Source: Valencia hispanica (lineage: Eukaryota > Chordata > Actinopteri > Cyprinodontiformes > Valenciidae). From it: a stretch of DNA of 64,000 nt. The stretch covers positions 4,741,501 through 4,805,500 of the forward strand of contig OY747705.1 in assembly GCA_963556495.2 (NCBI GenBank), written 5' to 3'. The notes beneath the pieces were generated by a model. That model was given only the letters and a program-made list of their open reading frames with translations. It was not told the origin of the DNA and made no database searches. The position numbers were made by a program, and so were the translations under genes. Below, piece by piece: positions 31,776-43,082 of the stretch (position 1 is the first letter of the stretch; each line of letters starts with the position of its first letter).

Positions 31776-32723
31776 CTTTGCGTTGTTTTTATATAACCCT
31801 TATTGGGTTCTATTAATTGGTCTGGTAAAGTCTAGTGTTAGAATACCAAATAGTTCTAGGAGGATAACGACAATTATTAATATTAAGATTAAGGTGAATG
31901 AAAAAGCAAGAACTATTAAATTAGTCTGTCGATGAGTTAAAGTTAGTCATTTATTCTTTTATTAATTAAAATAATTTTTTGGTCATTTATTTGAGATTTT
32001 TAATTGTAATCAAATTCTGCTAAAACTGGATCGTATAGTTTTTACTCTAAGTGTCTCTTTTGTGCAACTAGATTGAGCCGTTTTATGGCTTTCTTAATCT
32101 AAGGATGTGTTGTGTAACCTATAATTCCGAACAGAACGTCTCTTGTAGTGCACGTCAAACCGTACGTTAACACCGTTAAGTTTCAGGTTGGACTGGCATA
32201 CATAAAGATTATGTCCTGTGCCTATCTTACTCTACCCACCTGGGGTGCGGTATATCGTATTGATTTTGCTGTTTGTGTTTTTACTCCCATACACTGGCGT
32301 GCTTTATTTCCCAGCGAGGTGGATTGGCTCGCAAACCTAACCCGTTACAACCGTTTCCCAGCAACGTGGACCGGTTCACAAACCTCGTCCGTTACACCCT
32401 TTTGCTGTAGTAATTAACGCGTTAATCACTTAAGGATCAACACCTGATATTTTATCAGAGAAGCTAAAGCGTCCTTTAGGCCCAAACAGCAGAATATACC
32501 CTGACTATCTTAGAATTGTTTATTTTTATTTTTATGTGAAGTTGCACAAAAAAGACGTACTCACAATCTCCCCCCTAAGCGAGTGATTCAAACCGAATCG
32601 ATCGCAAGGGAGCACGCGCAAGGGGTCCTCGTGGAAGTTATGCAGCCGGCCAGTGCAGCAATTCAGCGATCTGGACGTCAATAACAGTCCTTCGATGGAG
32701 ACCACCAGCGGGAGTGCTCCGTA
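31776..32723 (-). other. ERV leader between primer site and gag
   Basis: About 950 noncoding bases, expected to contain packaging and splice-donor signals. No coding frame is convincing. A 26-base piece of it (32613-32638) recurs with one mismatch at 35293-35318. Confidence 0.7.
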
Positions 32724-32741
32724 CGTTGAGTCACGGCACCA
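32724..32741 (-). other. ERV primer-binding site, tRNA-His type
   Basis: Three bases inside the 5' LTR, the minus strand reads TGGTGCCGTGACTC and then four differing bases. This is the complement of the 3' end of tRNA-His, as used by HERV-H and some other class I elements. The first 14 bases fit. Confidence 0.8.
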
Positions 32742-32744
32742 AGA

Positions 32745-33106
32745 TGTTAGGTTAAAAAAGTGGTTGACCTAAAAAGAATCACACACAAGGGTCGCAGAGA
32801 ATATGGAGTCAATAAGCTCTGCAGAGGTAGATGTGGATAATCAGTTCTGCAGAGGGAGACCAGGAAAATACTATAAGGAATGAGCCAACCGTGTGTGTCC
32901 GTTCTCAGCCTCCCAGTGTCCTAGTCTCTGGTCTCGAAGAGCACCCCCCTGCAGTCTCTCTTTATTTAGTCACACTTTATTAACATATTAAAAGAACAGG
33001 ATGTCATGCAAATGAGCATGTGACTGAAACCAAAATGACATTTAAAAAGTACATTAGAAAGACACCCTAAGAAAATAATAATACAACATTATTATTTTAC
33101 CTAACA
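32745..33106 (-). repeat. ERV 5' LTR
   Basis: 362 bp, nearly identical to the 3' LTR. On the minus strand it has TGTTAGG at 33106, the octamer region (plus-strand ATGCAAAT at 33006-33013) and AATAAA at 32966-32961. It serves as promoter and polyadenylation unit. It is followed on the plus strand by GTTGC (33107-33111). Confidence 0.92.
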
Positions 33107-34320
33107 GTTGCCACAATTCCGTACATCTTGCTTGCACTAGGACACTTTTCCTCCATTCATTGGGCATCTTCTCAGTCTTCAATATCTTGTTGAATCTAGT
33201 CAAAAACTCTCCTGCCGCCTCTCCTAGGCACTTCCTTACATCCACAGGACAAACTGCCTTTACCCTCTTCAAAGCTTTCCTCACTTTATCCTTACTAATC
33301 TCAGCTACCTCCTGATCCACAATAGTCGCCTCTTCTACTCTACGTTCTCTCTCATTTTCCTCATTCATCAGCTCTTCATTTCTTTATTCTCTCCCTCCTT
33401 ACTGTCAAACCTAGCATACAGGTCATCCTACTCCCTTTGTTTGGCCTTTGCCACATCTACCTTCATCACTGCTTCTCCCTGTACTCCTGTCTACTCTCCT
33501 TAGTCCTCTCAGTGTCCCACTTCTCCTTAGCTAACTTTTTTCTCTGTATATGCTCCTGGACTTCGTTCCACCACCAAGTCTCTCTAATCACATTAGCTGT
33601 AGCTTTCCAGTCATCTGGTAGCACCTCCAGGCCACCAAGAGCCTTCCTCAATTCCTCCCTGAAAACCTCACAACACTCCTCTTTGTTCAGTTTCCACCAC
33701 CTGGTCCTCTGCTCTGCCTTTGTTCTCTTCACCTTCCTCACCATCAGTTTCATCCTACAGACCACCATCCTATGCTGTCTACCACTACCTTGCAGTCACT
33801 AATCTCCTTCAGATCACAATGTCTACATAAGATGTAGTCCACCGGAGTGCTAATACCTCCACTCTTATAAGTCACCCTACAGTAAGTTCCTGCCTCTTCT
33901 AACTCACATCCTACCTTTGCGGCATGACCGCTAACAACGTTGATCATTAATTCTTCCGTTTCAAGCTTCAGCCTATCTGACACTCTTGTCACTTTCAGAA
34001 CGTTCCAAACAAACTCCTCCTTCAAGATAACTCGTACTCCATTTTTCTTTCCATCTACAGCATGGTAGAACTGGAACCTCCTAAGCTTCTAGCTTTGCTA
34101 GCTTTCCACCTGGTCTCCTGAACACAGAATATCCACCTTCCTTCTCTGCACCATCACCACCAGCTTACTAACTTAACCTGTCATAGTCCCAACTGTCAAT
34201 TCCACACTCTTGAATTTCCTCTTATCTCCCTGCCTTTGTCCTCTCCTCCGTCGACCAACAGTAGTCCAATTTCCAATGGCACCCTGTGGGTCAACAGCAC
34301 CGGTGGCAGACGTGGGCCTC
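33107..34320 (-). pseudogene. RTE LINE, endonuclease and RT start
   Basis: Minus-strand frames carry the end of an APE-type endonuclease (MKEEFVWNVLKV, then VTYKSGGISTPVDYILC), a linker (WWKLNKEECCEVFREELRKA, then VIRETWWWNEVQEHIQRKKL) and the start of RT (MNEENERERRVEEAT, VRKALKRVKAVCPVDVRKCL). This order is that of RTE elements whose endonuclease relatives are annotated as CFDP2-like. Stops and frameshifts interrupt it, and several internal segments look deleted. It continues at 25771 beyond the ERV. Confidence 0.8.
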
Positions 34321-34349
34321 AACTGATCCGGTTTGGAGGCCTACTTTTA

Positions 34350-34395
34350 ATTCAACTCCCATTAATTCAAAAATACTTTATTTATCCCAAAGGTA
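34350..34395 (-). mobile_element. Rex1-like 3' tail scrap
   Basis: The plus strand ttcaaaaatactttatttat followed by cccaaagg is the reverse complement of the Rex1-like terminus (gggat...aaagtatttttgaa). Only about 45 bases remain. Confidence 0.55.
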
Positions 34396-34398
34396 AAC

Positions 34399-34470
34399 TA
34401 CAGTTGAAACCAGATATTTACATACACTTCAGACATTTTTTTTCGTCTTTTCTGTGAAACATCAACCCAG
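34399..34470 (+). mobile_element. Tc1 inverted-repeat scrap
   Basis: The sequence ctacagttgaaaccagatat followed by ttacatacacttcagac is the outer end of a salmonid-type Tc1 family. The element body is absent. Confidence 0.6.
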
Positions 34471-34529
34471 ATTATTTTGTGCTTTTTTTACACCAATATG
34501 TTAGGATTCCAGGGGTTTGTCTGTGTTAA

Positions 34530-35292
34530 ATGCCCACCTAGAATTAATCAGGCTTTGTTCTGCTGAGCCAGACATACCAGTCGGTGGTGGTAATGCACCA
34601 ATTTATTGTTTGCAGACCGTTTATAAACACAAAGAATGAGAACAAGAACAAAAAGAAGTGTGCTGTGTTATTATTAGGCTAACTTGCATGCTAACGGTAG
34701 TTCTGATTATATTTTGTGAGAAATACACAAGGAAGGGAATTATAAAGATTTTGAGCGGCACATGATGTTGTATTTCGGATATAAGACTTGTTGTGGACTA
34801 ACTATCTAAAAGGAGGACATTGCTGGACTGCTGTGGATGTTAGACTGTTTTTGATGGAGATGGCTCTGTCTTGGGTTTTGAAATGTAGCTTTGAATGGTA
34901 AGTTGCCATTTATTTGCTTTCTGAGTGGTTTAACGAAAGTGTTTATTGTATCCACAGTTATAATAGTATAATTGATTAGCATGGATAATTTGAATCAGAA
35001 GCAGTGTGGTAGGATGGTGTTGAAATTTAGCCTGAGAGGTTGAAATTGTTTTTTTACCTCGGGTGGGTCATACATCAGAATTATTACAAAAAAAACAATT
35101 CCATGAATACTTCAGACGTTCTAGCGCAGAGGTGACCTATATTTGTAAGCACTGTGAGGTTAGGCGGCCTTCCTTTCAAAGCAGAAGAGAGCTAATGACG
35201 TCTAGTAGCAGCTAGAAAACAATGTTAAAATAAGTGAATACAAAATCCAGTACAGCAGGGAGAAGTACTAGTTGTACTCTGAGCTGCTGCAC
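34530..35292 (+). repeat. Unclassified dispersed repeat, second copy
   Basis: This parallels 4254-4960 with moderate divergence. It shares taggctaacttgcatg, the ctttctgagtggttt stretch and cggccttcctttcaaagcag. The distal 200 bases present in the first copy are missing here. It ends at a 26-base segment that matches the ERV leader. Confidence 0.55.
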
Positions 35293-35913
35293 CACGCGCA
35301 GGGGGTCCTCGTGGAAGTAATCCCATTTAAGGAATCCCAGCAGATTCCGTCAGTCATTGGCGTGAGGTTGGGCCCCGTTGATGCAGAATTTCCAACCATA
35401 GGAATCCTTCAGAAATCCTCATACTGAGCAAGCATGTAGCGACGGTGGAGAGGAAAAACTCCCCTTTAACAGGAAGAAACCTCCAACAAAACCAGGCTCA
35501 GTAGGAGCGGCCATCTGCCACGACCGTCTGGGGGTTTGAGAAGACAGAGCAGAGACACAGTAGGAACAGAAGATCTGATATAAGAGTACTTTCTATGTTA
35601 CAGAAAGTAAAAAGTTGAAAACATGAGACGGTGGATGTTCAGTTACTGGGAGCATCATCCCAGTCGATGCCCCCCGTCCAACAGGGCATTGGAGCCAAGC
35701 AGGATACCAGACCAGGTATATCTTCTATGGAGAAAATAACACTGAGAGAAAAAAAAGTTAACAGTCGAAATAACAGATTGTACTGTAATAAAACTGGAGA
35801 GTAGTAGTAGAAAAGGAAGTAGCAGAGTGAAGAAAATTGGTCAGTCTGTCCTCCAGCAGTCTAAGCCTATAGCAGCATAACTACAGAGATAGTTCAGGAT
35901 GACCTAAGCCACT

Positions 35914-36789
35914 CTAACTATAAGCTTTATAAAAAAGGAAAGTTTTAAACCTGGCCTTAAAAGTAAACAGAGTGTCTGCCTCACGAACTAAAACTGGGAG
36001 CTGGTTCCACAGGAGAGGAGCCTGATAACTAAAAGATCTGCCTCCCATTCTACTTTTAGAAATCCTAGGAACTACAAGTAAACCTGCAGTCTGAGAGCGA
36101 AGTGCTCTGTTGGGAACATATGAAACAATTAGATCTCTGATGTATGATGGAGCTTGATTATTAAGGGCTTTGTATGTAAGAAGAAGGATCTTAAATTCTA
36201 TTCTGGATTTAACAGGGAACCAATGAAGGGAAACTAAAACCGGACAAATGTGATCTCTCTTATTAATATTCATCAGAACTCTTGCTGCCGCATTTTGGAT
36301 CAACTGAAGGTTTTTAATGGCATTTTGTGGACTACCTGATAGTAAAGAATTACAGTAGTCCAGCCTTGAGATAACAAATGCATGGACTAGTTTCTCAGCA
36401 TCACTCCTGGACAAGATGTTTCTAATTTTTGCAATATTCCGGAGGTGAAAGAAAGAAATCCTTGAAACCTGTTTAATATGGGATTTAAATGTCATGTCTT
36501 GGTCAAAAATAACGCCAAGGTTCTTTACGTTATTACTGGGGGCCAATTTAATGCCATCCAGATGAAGTGATTGACTAATCAGTTTCTTTTTTAGAACTTG
36601 TGGTCCAAAGACAGCCACTTCTGTCTTGTCAGAATTTAAGAGCAAAAAGTTTAGGGTCATCCATGTTTTTATGTCTTCCAGACATGCCTGTAATCTACCT
36701 AACTGACTGGGATAATGTAGTTGTGTATCATCGACATTGCTGTGGAAATTTATCTCATGCTGTCTAATGATTCTACTAACTGGGAGCAT
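35914..36789 (-). pseudogene. L2 reverse transcriptase, C-terminal part
   Basis: The frame starts near the catalytic box, which reads NVDDTQLH here instead of the usual YADDTQLY. It continues with WMTLNFLLLNSDKTEVAVFG, NLGVIFDQDMTFKSHIK, NAAARVLMNINKRDHICPVL and LHWFPVKSRIEFK to LFYKAYS. The upstream half of RT lies at 38385-38940, beyond the Tc1 insertion. The catalytic Asp pair is intact, but the gene is split. Confidence 0.85.
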
Positions 36790-36792
36790 ATA

Positions 36793-38256
36793 AACTCAGC
36801 AAAAAAGAAACGTCCCTTTTTCAGGACTGTGTATTTCAACAATAATGTTGTAAAAATCCAAATAACTTTACAGATCTTCATTGTAAAGGGTTTAAACAAT
36901 GTTTTCCATGCATGTTCAATTAACCATAATCAATTAATTAACATGCACCTGTGGAATGGTCGTTAAGACCTTAACATCTTACAGAAAGTAGGCATTTAAG
37001 GTCCCAGTTCTAAAAACGCAGGACACTAAAGAGACTTGTCTACAGACTGTGAAAAAAACCCAAATAAAGATGCCCAGGGTCCCTGCTCATCGGCGTGAAT
37101 CTGCATTAGGCATGCTGCAGGGAGGCATGAGGACTGCTGATGTGGCTAGGGCAATAAATTGCCATGTCCGCACTGTGAGACGCCAAAGACAGGAAGGACA
37201 GCTCATCATCCTCACAGTGGAAGACCACGTGTAACAACACCTGCACAGGATCGGTACATTCGAATATCACACCTGCGTGACATGTACAGGATGGCCACAA
37301 CAAATGCCCGAGTCACACCAGGAACACACAATCCCTCCATCAGTGCTCAGACTGTCTGCAATAGGCTGAGAGAGGCTGGACTGAGGGCTTGTAGGCCTGT
37401 TGTAAGGCAGGTCCTTACCAGACATCACCAGCAACAACGCCAACTATGGGCACAAACCCACCTTCGCTGGACCAGACAGGATCAGTCACGGTTTTGTCTC
37501 ACCAGGGGTGATGGACGGATTCGTGTTTATCGTCGAAGGAATGAGCGTTATACCGAGGCCTGTACCATGGAGCGGATCGATTTGGAGGTGGGGGGTCCGT
37601 CATGGTCTGGGGCAGTATATCACATCACCATCGGAGTGAGCTTGTTGTCATTGCAGGCAATCTCAATGCCTTGCGGTACAGGGAAGACATCCTCCTCTCT
37701 CATGTGGTACCCTTTATGCATGCTCATCCGGACATGATCCTCCAGCAGGACAATGCCACCAGCCATACTGCTCGTTCTGTGCGTGAGTTTCTGCATGACA
37801 GCAATGTCAGTGTTCTGCCATGGCAAGCGAAGAGCCCGGATCTCAATCCCATTGAGCACGTCTGGGACCTGTTGGATCGCAGTGTGAGGGCTAAGGCCAT
37901 TCCCCCCAGAAATGTCCAGGAACTTGCAGGTGGCTTGGTGAAAGAGTGGGGTAACATCTCACAGCAAGAACTGACAAATCTGGTCCAGTCCAGTCCATGA
38001 GGAGGAGATGCACTGCAGTACTTCAAGCAGCTGGTGGCCACACCAGATACTGACTGGTACTTTTGATTTTGAGCCTCCCTTCATTCAAGGACACATTATT
38101 CTATTTCTGTTAATCACATGTCTGTGAAACATTTTTATTTTATGTCTTATGGTGTTGACTCTTTTAGTGATCATACAAATATTTACACACATGAAGTTTA
38201 CTGAAAGTAAAAACAGTTGAAAGTCAGAGGACGTTTTTATTTTTTTGCTGAGTATA
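36793..38256 (+). mobile_element. Tc1/mariner element inside L2
   Basis: The element is 1464 bp, flanked by TA (36791-36792 and 38257-38258), with ends starting actcagcaaaaaa on both sides. The left repeat is followed by gaaacgtccc and the right (reverse) by cgtcctctgactttcaactg. It sits in the L2 reverse-transcriptase coding region, just before the catalytic box. Confidence 0.9.
37070..38000 (+). pseudogene. Tc1 DD34E transposase, frameshifted
   Basis: The N-terminal helix-turn-helix (MPRVPAHRRESALGMLQGGM, then ADVARAINCHVRTVRRQRQ) is separated by a frameshift from the GRPRVTTPAQDRYIR linker and core. The first catalytic Asp region appears shortened before SRFCLTRGDGRIRVYRR. Another frameshift precedes MVWGSISHHHRSELVVIAGN. 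The second Asp (LQQDNATSHTA) and Glu (NPIEHVWD) are 34 residues apart. With two frameshifts it is dead. Confidence 0.85.
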
Positions 38257-38384
38257 TATGGTGAAAAGAATTGGTCCAAGCACAGAACCCTGTGGAACTC
38301 CACAAGTAACCCTTGAGAGTGAAGAAGATTTATCATTTAGATAAACAAGCTGGAATCTATCAGACAAATATGATTTAAACCAGC

Positions 38385-38940
38385 CTAGTGCTGTTCCTCT
38401 GATCCCTGCAACTTGTTCAAGAGAATATTATGATTGACTGTGTCAAAAGCAGCACTGAGATTTAACAAAACCAGAACAGACACCAGTCCATTATCTGAGG
38501 CCATGAGAATATCATTAGTAACCTTCACCAGTGCTGTTTCAGTGCTATGATGAGCTCTAAAACCTGACTGAAACTCTTCAAACAGCTCGTTACTGTTTAG
38601 ATGCTCACAGACTTGATTATCAACTATATTCTCAAAGACTTTGGACAAGAAATTAAGGTTAGATATAGGTCTGTAATTCACTAAGTCATCTTGATCAAGG
38701 GAAGGTTTCTTGAGTAAAGGTTTGATTACAGCTAGTTAAAATTATCGTGGTAGGCATCCGTTTACTAAGGATAAATTCATCATATCCAAAATGGGGCCAG
38801 GAACCAAATGGAAAACTTCCTTAAATCATTTGGTTGGGATTGGGTCCAACATACAAGTTGAAGGTTTAGATGAGGCAAAATTTTTTGATAATTCCGAAAG
38901 CTCGACTGGATCAAAACAGCCTAAGCAGAAATGAGGTTCT
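38385..38940 (-). pseudogene. L2 reverse transcriptase, N-terminal part
   Basis: Minus-strand frames include [56 protein letters not shown] and [17 protein letters not shown] with the first catalytic Asp. A stop or frameshift lies near 38735. It joins the endonuclease part at about 40800, beyond the Rex3, and the RT C-terminus at 36789, beyond the Tc1. Confidence 0.8.
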
Positions 38941-38949
38941 AAAGTTCTT

Positions 38950-40800
38950 TCCGTCCATCCATCCATCCATCCATCCATCCATTTTCTTCTGCTTATCAGG
39001 GGTCGGGTCGTGGGGGCAGCAGCTTGAGCAATGAGACCAAGACTTCCCTCTCCCCAGCCACTTGGTCCAGCTCCTCGGGAGGAATGGCCTGGGAGGCGCT
39101 CCAAGGCAAGCCGAGAAACTTAGTCCCTCCAGCGTGTCCTGGGTCTTCCCCTGGGCCTCCTCCCGGTGGGACATGCCCGAAAACCCTCACCAGGGAGGCG
39201 TCCAGGAGGCATCCTGACCAGATGCCCGAGCCACCTCAACTGACTCCTCTCGATGTGGAGGAGCAGCGGCTCTACTCTGAGCCCCCTCCGGATGACCGAG
39301 CTTCTAACTCTATCGCTAAGGGAGAGCTCAGACACTCTACGGAGGAAACTCATTTCAGCCGCTTGTATCCGTGATCTCGTTCTTTCGGTCACCACCCAGA
39401 GTTCGTGACCATAGATGAGGGTAAGAACGTAGATCGACCGGTAAATCGAGAGCTTCGCCTTTCGGCTCAGCTCTCTCTTCACCACAACAGACCGGTACAG
39501 CGCCCCACCAATCCGTCTATCGATCTCCCGCTCCATTTTTCCCTCATTTGTGAACAAAACCTCCAGATACATTAAACTCCTCCACTTGGGGAAGGACCTC
39601 ATCGCCGACCCAGAGAACGCACCCCACCCATTTCCGGCTCAAGACCATGGCCTTGGATTTGGAGGTGCTGATTCTCATCCCAGCAACTTCACACTCGGCT
39701 GCAAACCGCTCCAGCGAAAGCTGTAGATCACGTTCCCATGAAGCCAACAGGACCACGTCATCTGCAAAAAGCAGAGACCCGATCCTGAGGCCACCAAAAC
39801 GGATCCCCTCAACACCTTGGCTGCGCCTAGAAATCCCATCAATAAAAGTTATGAACAGGATCGATGACAAAGGGCAACCTTGCCGGAGTCCAACTCTCAT
39901 TGGAACCAACCCCAACTTACTGCCGGCAATGCGAACCAAACTCTGGCACCGGTCGTACAGGGACCTAACAACCCGTATCAAGGGGCCTGGTACCCCATAC
40001 CCCCCCCAAAGGGCTCCCCAAGGGACATGGTCGAATGCCTTCTCCAAGTCCACAAAACACATGTAGATCGGTTGGGCGAACTCCCACGCACCCTCCAGGA
40101 CCCTGCTGAGGGTGTAGAGCCGGTCCAGTGTTCCACGGCCAGAACAAAAACCGCATTGTTCCTCTTGGATCCGAGGTTTGACTATCCGTCGGACCCTCCT
40201 CTCCAGAACCCTGAATAGACCTTACCATGGAGGCTCAGAAGTGTGAAGTGTTGGAACACACTCTGTGTTCCCCGTTTTTAAAAAGGGGGACCACCACCCC
40301 GATCTGCCAATCCAAGGGAACTGCCCCCGATGTCCACGCAATATTGCAGAGCCGTGTTAACCAACACAACCCCACAACATCCAGGGCCCTGAGGAACTCC
40401 GCCCGAATCTCATCCACCCCCGTAGCCTTGCCACCGAGGAACTTTTTAACGACCTCGGTGACCTCAGCACCAGAGATTGGAGAGCCCGATCCAAAGTCCC
40501 CAAACCCTGCTTCCAGATTGGGAGGCGTGCTGGTGGGATTGAGGAGGTCTTCGAAGTATTCCATCCACCGACCCAAAACGTCCCGCATCGAGGTCAGCAG
40601 CACACCATCCACACTGTAAACAGTGTTGGTGGCAGACCGGTTCCCCCCCTGAGACCCCAGATGGTGGACCAGAATCGCTTCGAAGCCATACGGAAGTCGT
40701 TTTCCATGGCCTCGCCAAACTCCTCCCACGCCCAAGTTTTTGCCTCAGCGACCATCCGAGCCGCACTCCGCTTGGCCTGCCGGTACATATCAGCTGCTTC
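38950..40800 (-). mobile_element. Rex3 (RTE clade) LINE, 5'-truncated
   Basis: The minus strand starts inside the pre-RT region (ADMYRQAKRSAARMVAEAK) and ends in an ATGG repeat (plus-strand ccatcc run, 38954-38982), the Rex3-type tail. It lies inside the L2 between endonuclease and RT. Its first codons are read in frame with the L2 endonuclease, giving a chance fusion frame (40594-41766). Confidence 0.85.
39120..40735 (-). pseudogene. Rex3 reverse transcriptase
   Basis: Broken frames in order carry a DWQIGVVVPLFKNG region, CFVDLEKAFDHVPWGALW (first Asp), GLRQGCPLSSILFITFIDGI, SLLFADDVVLLA (catalytic Asp pair) and GMRISTSKSKAMVLSRK. Then come GKMEREIDRRIGGA, KRELSRKAKLSIYRSIYVL and QLRWLGHLVRMPPGRLPGEG at the C-terminus. 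Several frameshifts occur, for example near 40230, 40060 and 39600. No endonuclease is present in this copy. Confidence 0.85.
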
Positions 40801-40809
40801 CGATGCCTC

Positions 40810-42038
40810 ATTTACTGAGGAAGAAGTAATCATGTTTGGGAGGATGCCAATGATTTTATTTTTAATAGAATTAATTTTATTTATAAAGAATCCCATAAAA
40901 TCATCACTCCTAAGAGCTGGGGGAATAGTTGGCTTAACAAAGCTATGACTCTGTGTAAGTTTGGCAACTGTACTAAAACGAAACCTAGGATTGTTTTTAT
41001 TCGCCTCTATTAGTGATGACAAATATGCTGTTCTAGCTTTTCGAAGGGTCTTTTTATACAGCAGTAGACTGTTATTCCAGGTTAAATAGGAATCCTCTAG
41101 ATGTGTAGAGCGCCATTTTCTCTCCAACTTCCTAGTATTCTGCTTTAAAGTATGCAACTCTACGTTAAACCAAGGAGTCAGCCTCCAATGGCTAGCCACT
41201 TTCTTTTTTAAGCGGGCTATACTATCTAATGCCAAACGCAATGAGGAAGTAACGCTGTGAACCAGACCATCAATTTCTGAAGGGTTAGAGATGGAATTGC
41301 TACCATCCACTGTGTTACTCTGAGACACTGAGGAAAGTAAGAATGGAACAGATTCTTTAAAAATGGTTACAGCATTGTCTGATAAAGCTCTACTATAATG
41401 ACATTTTCTTTCAGATTTAAGATGGTCCGTTAAAGTAAATTCAAAAGTTATCAAGAAGAGGTCAGACGGGACCGGGTTATGTGGGTGGACTGTTATTTTC
41501 TCACACTCAATACCGTATGTCAGTACAAGGTCCAAAGTGTGTTTACCCGAGTGGGTGGATCCCTGTACTTTCTGAGTAAAGCCAATTGAGTCTAAAATAG
41601 TATTAAAGGCTGCATTAAGGCTATCACTTTCAGTGTCCACATGAATATTGAAGTCCCCCACTATCATGACCCTATCAGTATTTAATACTAAATCAGATAA
41701 AAAATGTGAGATCTGATCCAAGAATTGAGAGTAAGGGCCTGGTGGACGACACAAAACCACAAACAAAAATGGTCTTAATGTTTTGCAGCTTGGTTGAGGA
41801 AAATTAAGGGTTAGATGTAAGAACTGTAGCTATCAATTGGTCTGGGATTAATTAGTAAATCAGAACAAAAAATGGTTGCAACGCTTCCTCCTCGCCCAGT
41901 ACTTCTAGGAATGTGAAAATTTAAATGATTGGAAGGAGTTGACTCATTTATAGTGACATAATCCTCCTGCTGCAACCAGGTTTCTGTGAGACAAAGAAAA
42001 TCAATGTGATTATCACAAATCAAGTCATTTACTAACAA
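40810..42038 (-). pseudogene. L2 endonuclease and linker
   Basis: The minus strand has [20 protein letters not shown] (the Glu-containing APE motif), then after a frameshift near 41790 RVMIVGDFNIHVD, KHTLDLVLTYGIEC and a domain ending that has PSDLFLITFEF where SDH is usual. The linker LTPWFNVELHTLKQNTRKLE and FRFSTVAKLTQSH leads toward RT. The final codons before 40800 pass into Rex3. Confidence 0.8.
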
Positions 42039-42430
42039 AGTCTTTGAGGAGAGCGATCCTACATTTAATAAAGCACATTTAATAGATTTATTTTTCTGTT
42101 TATTTAAAGTCGTATTTATTTTTATGAGATTTCCATGATTTGCTTTGTTGGGTTAACTTTTAATCCATTTAGTTTTGACCGTAGGCAAGACACTGTTTCT
42201 ATAGGGTAATGGGTGGGTAACAGTACAGAAGCAGCAGAGAGGTTGGTTAAACTACGACTCTGCTTCCTGGTCTGGACCCTGGGTTGTCAGTGTTTTTTGA
42301 GGACTAATAAATTCGACAATATTCTTAGAAAGAAGAGCTGCTCCATCCAAAGTGCGATGGATGCCGTCTCTCCGGATCACACCAGGTTTTCCCCAAAATG
42401 TTCGCCAGTTATCAATGTAGCCCACATCTT

Positions 42431-42612
42431 ATGCAAAGGAAGAGGCCTTATTCATGTACATGTGCAAACACACAGCAGGATCATGAAAGTGGCTAGACCG
42501 CGGCTGCTTTTGGAGTGCAAAAATAAATTTTCTGGCCACCAATCTAGAACAGATTGGCCATTCGGGAAAACTCCAGAACCTCCCCATGGCCAGCCCGCCC
42601 TGAAAGACTCAA
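42431..42612 (+). repeat. Unclassified dispersed repeat, third fragment
   Basis: This corresponds to the last 165-175 bases of the copy at 4254-5165. It shares cagcaggatcatga and ctggccaccaatctagaaca, and ends in ggccagcccgcc. Confidence 0.55.
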
Positions 42613-43082
42613 ATGACGTGTATATACATTGGCTTGCAAAAGTATTCGCCCCCCTTGAACTTTTCCGCATTTCGTCACATTACAGCCACAAACATGAATC
42701 AATCTTATTGGAATTCCACATGAAAGACCAATACAAAGTGGTGTATACGTGAGAAGTGGAACGAAAATCAAACATGATTCCAAACATTTTTTTACAAATA
42801 ACTGAAAAGTGGGGTGTTCGTAATTATTCAGCCCCCTTTGATCTCAGGGCAGTCAGTTGCCCATAGACATTGCCTGATGAGTGCTAATGACTAAATAGAG
42901 TGCACCCGTGTGTAATCTAATGTCAGTACAAATACAGCTGCCCTGTGATGGCCTCAGAGGTTGTCTAAGAGAATGATGGGAGCAACAACACCATAAAGTC
43001 CAAAGACCACACCAGACAGGTCAGGAAAAAAGTTATTGGGAAATTTAAATCAGGCTTAGGCTACAAAAAGATTTCCCAAGCC

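Larger units (their letters stand above)
25777..33106 (-). mobile_element. Endogenous retrovirus, class I-like provirus lacking RT
   Basis: A 7.3-kb provirus lies on the minus strand. It has two nearly identical LTRs (TGTTAGG to CCTAACA), a 5-bp target duplication GTTGC (25772-25776 and 33107-33111), a primer-binding site, a polypurine tract, and gag, pro, a pol remnant with integrase, and env in the standard order. About six differences between the LTRs, counted by eye, point to a fairly recent insertion. It interrupts an RTE LINE. It is defective: gag and env each have a frameshift, and reverse transcriptase plus RNase H are deleted. The gamma-type Env, the GPF-type integrase end and gag-pro in one frame suggest a class I (gamma/epsilon) origin. 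Confidence 0.9.
35319..42430 (-). mobile_element. Nearly complete L2-clade LINE, split by two insertions
   Basis: Read from about 42430 down to 35319, the minus strand has the end of ORF1 (esterase-type [13 protein letters not shown], about 42270-42400), an APE endonuclease, the reverse transcriptase and the 3' UTR. A Tc1 (36793-38256) and a Rex3 (38950-40800) are inserted in it. Without them it is about 3.8 kb. The terminal tail is missing, the 3' end being cut at about 35319. It is the same family as the copies at 47.0, 49.4, 54.0 and 62.8 kb. Confidence 0.85.

Noticed and set aside
33437..33802. 121-codon plus-strand frame
   Set aside because: It is antisense to RTE LINE coding sequence with clear endonuclease/RT linker motifs on the minus strand.
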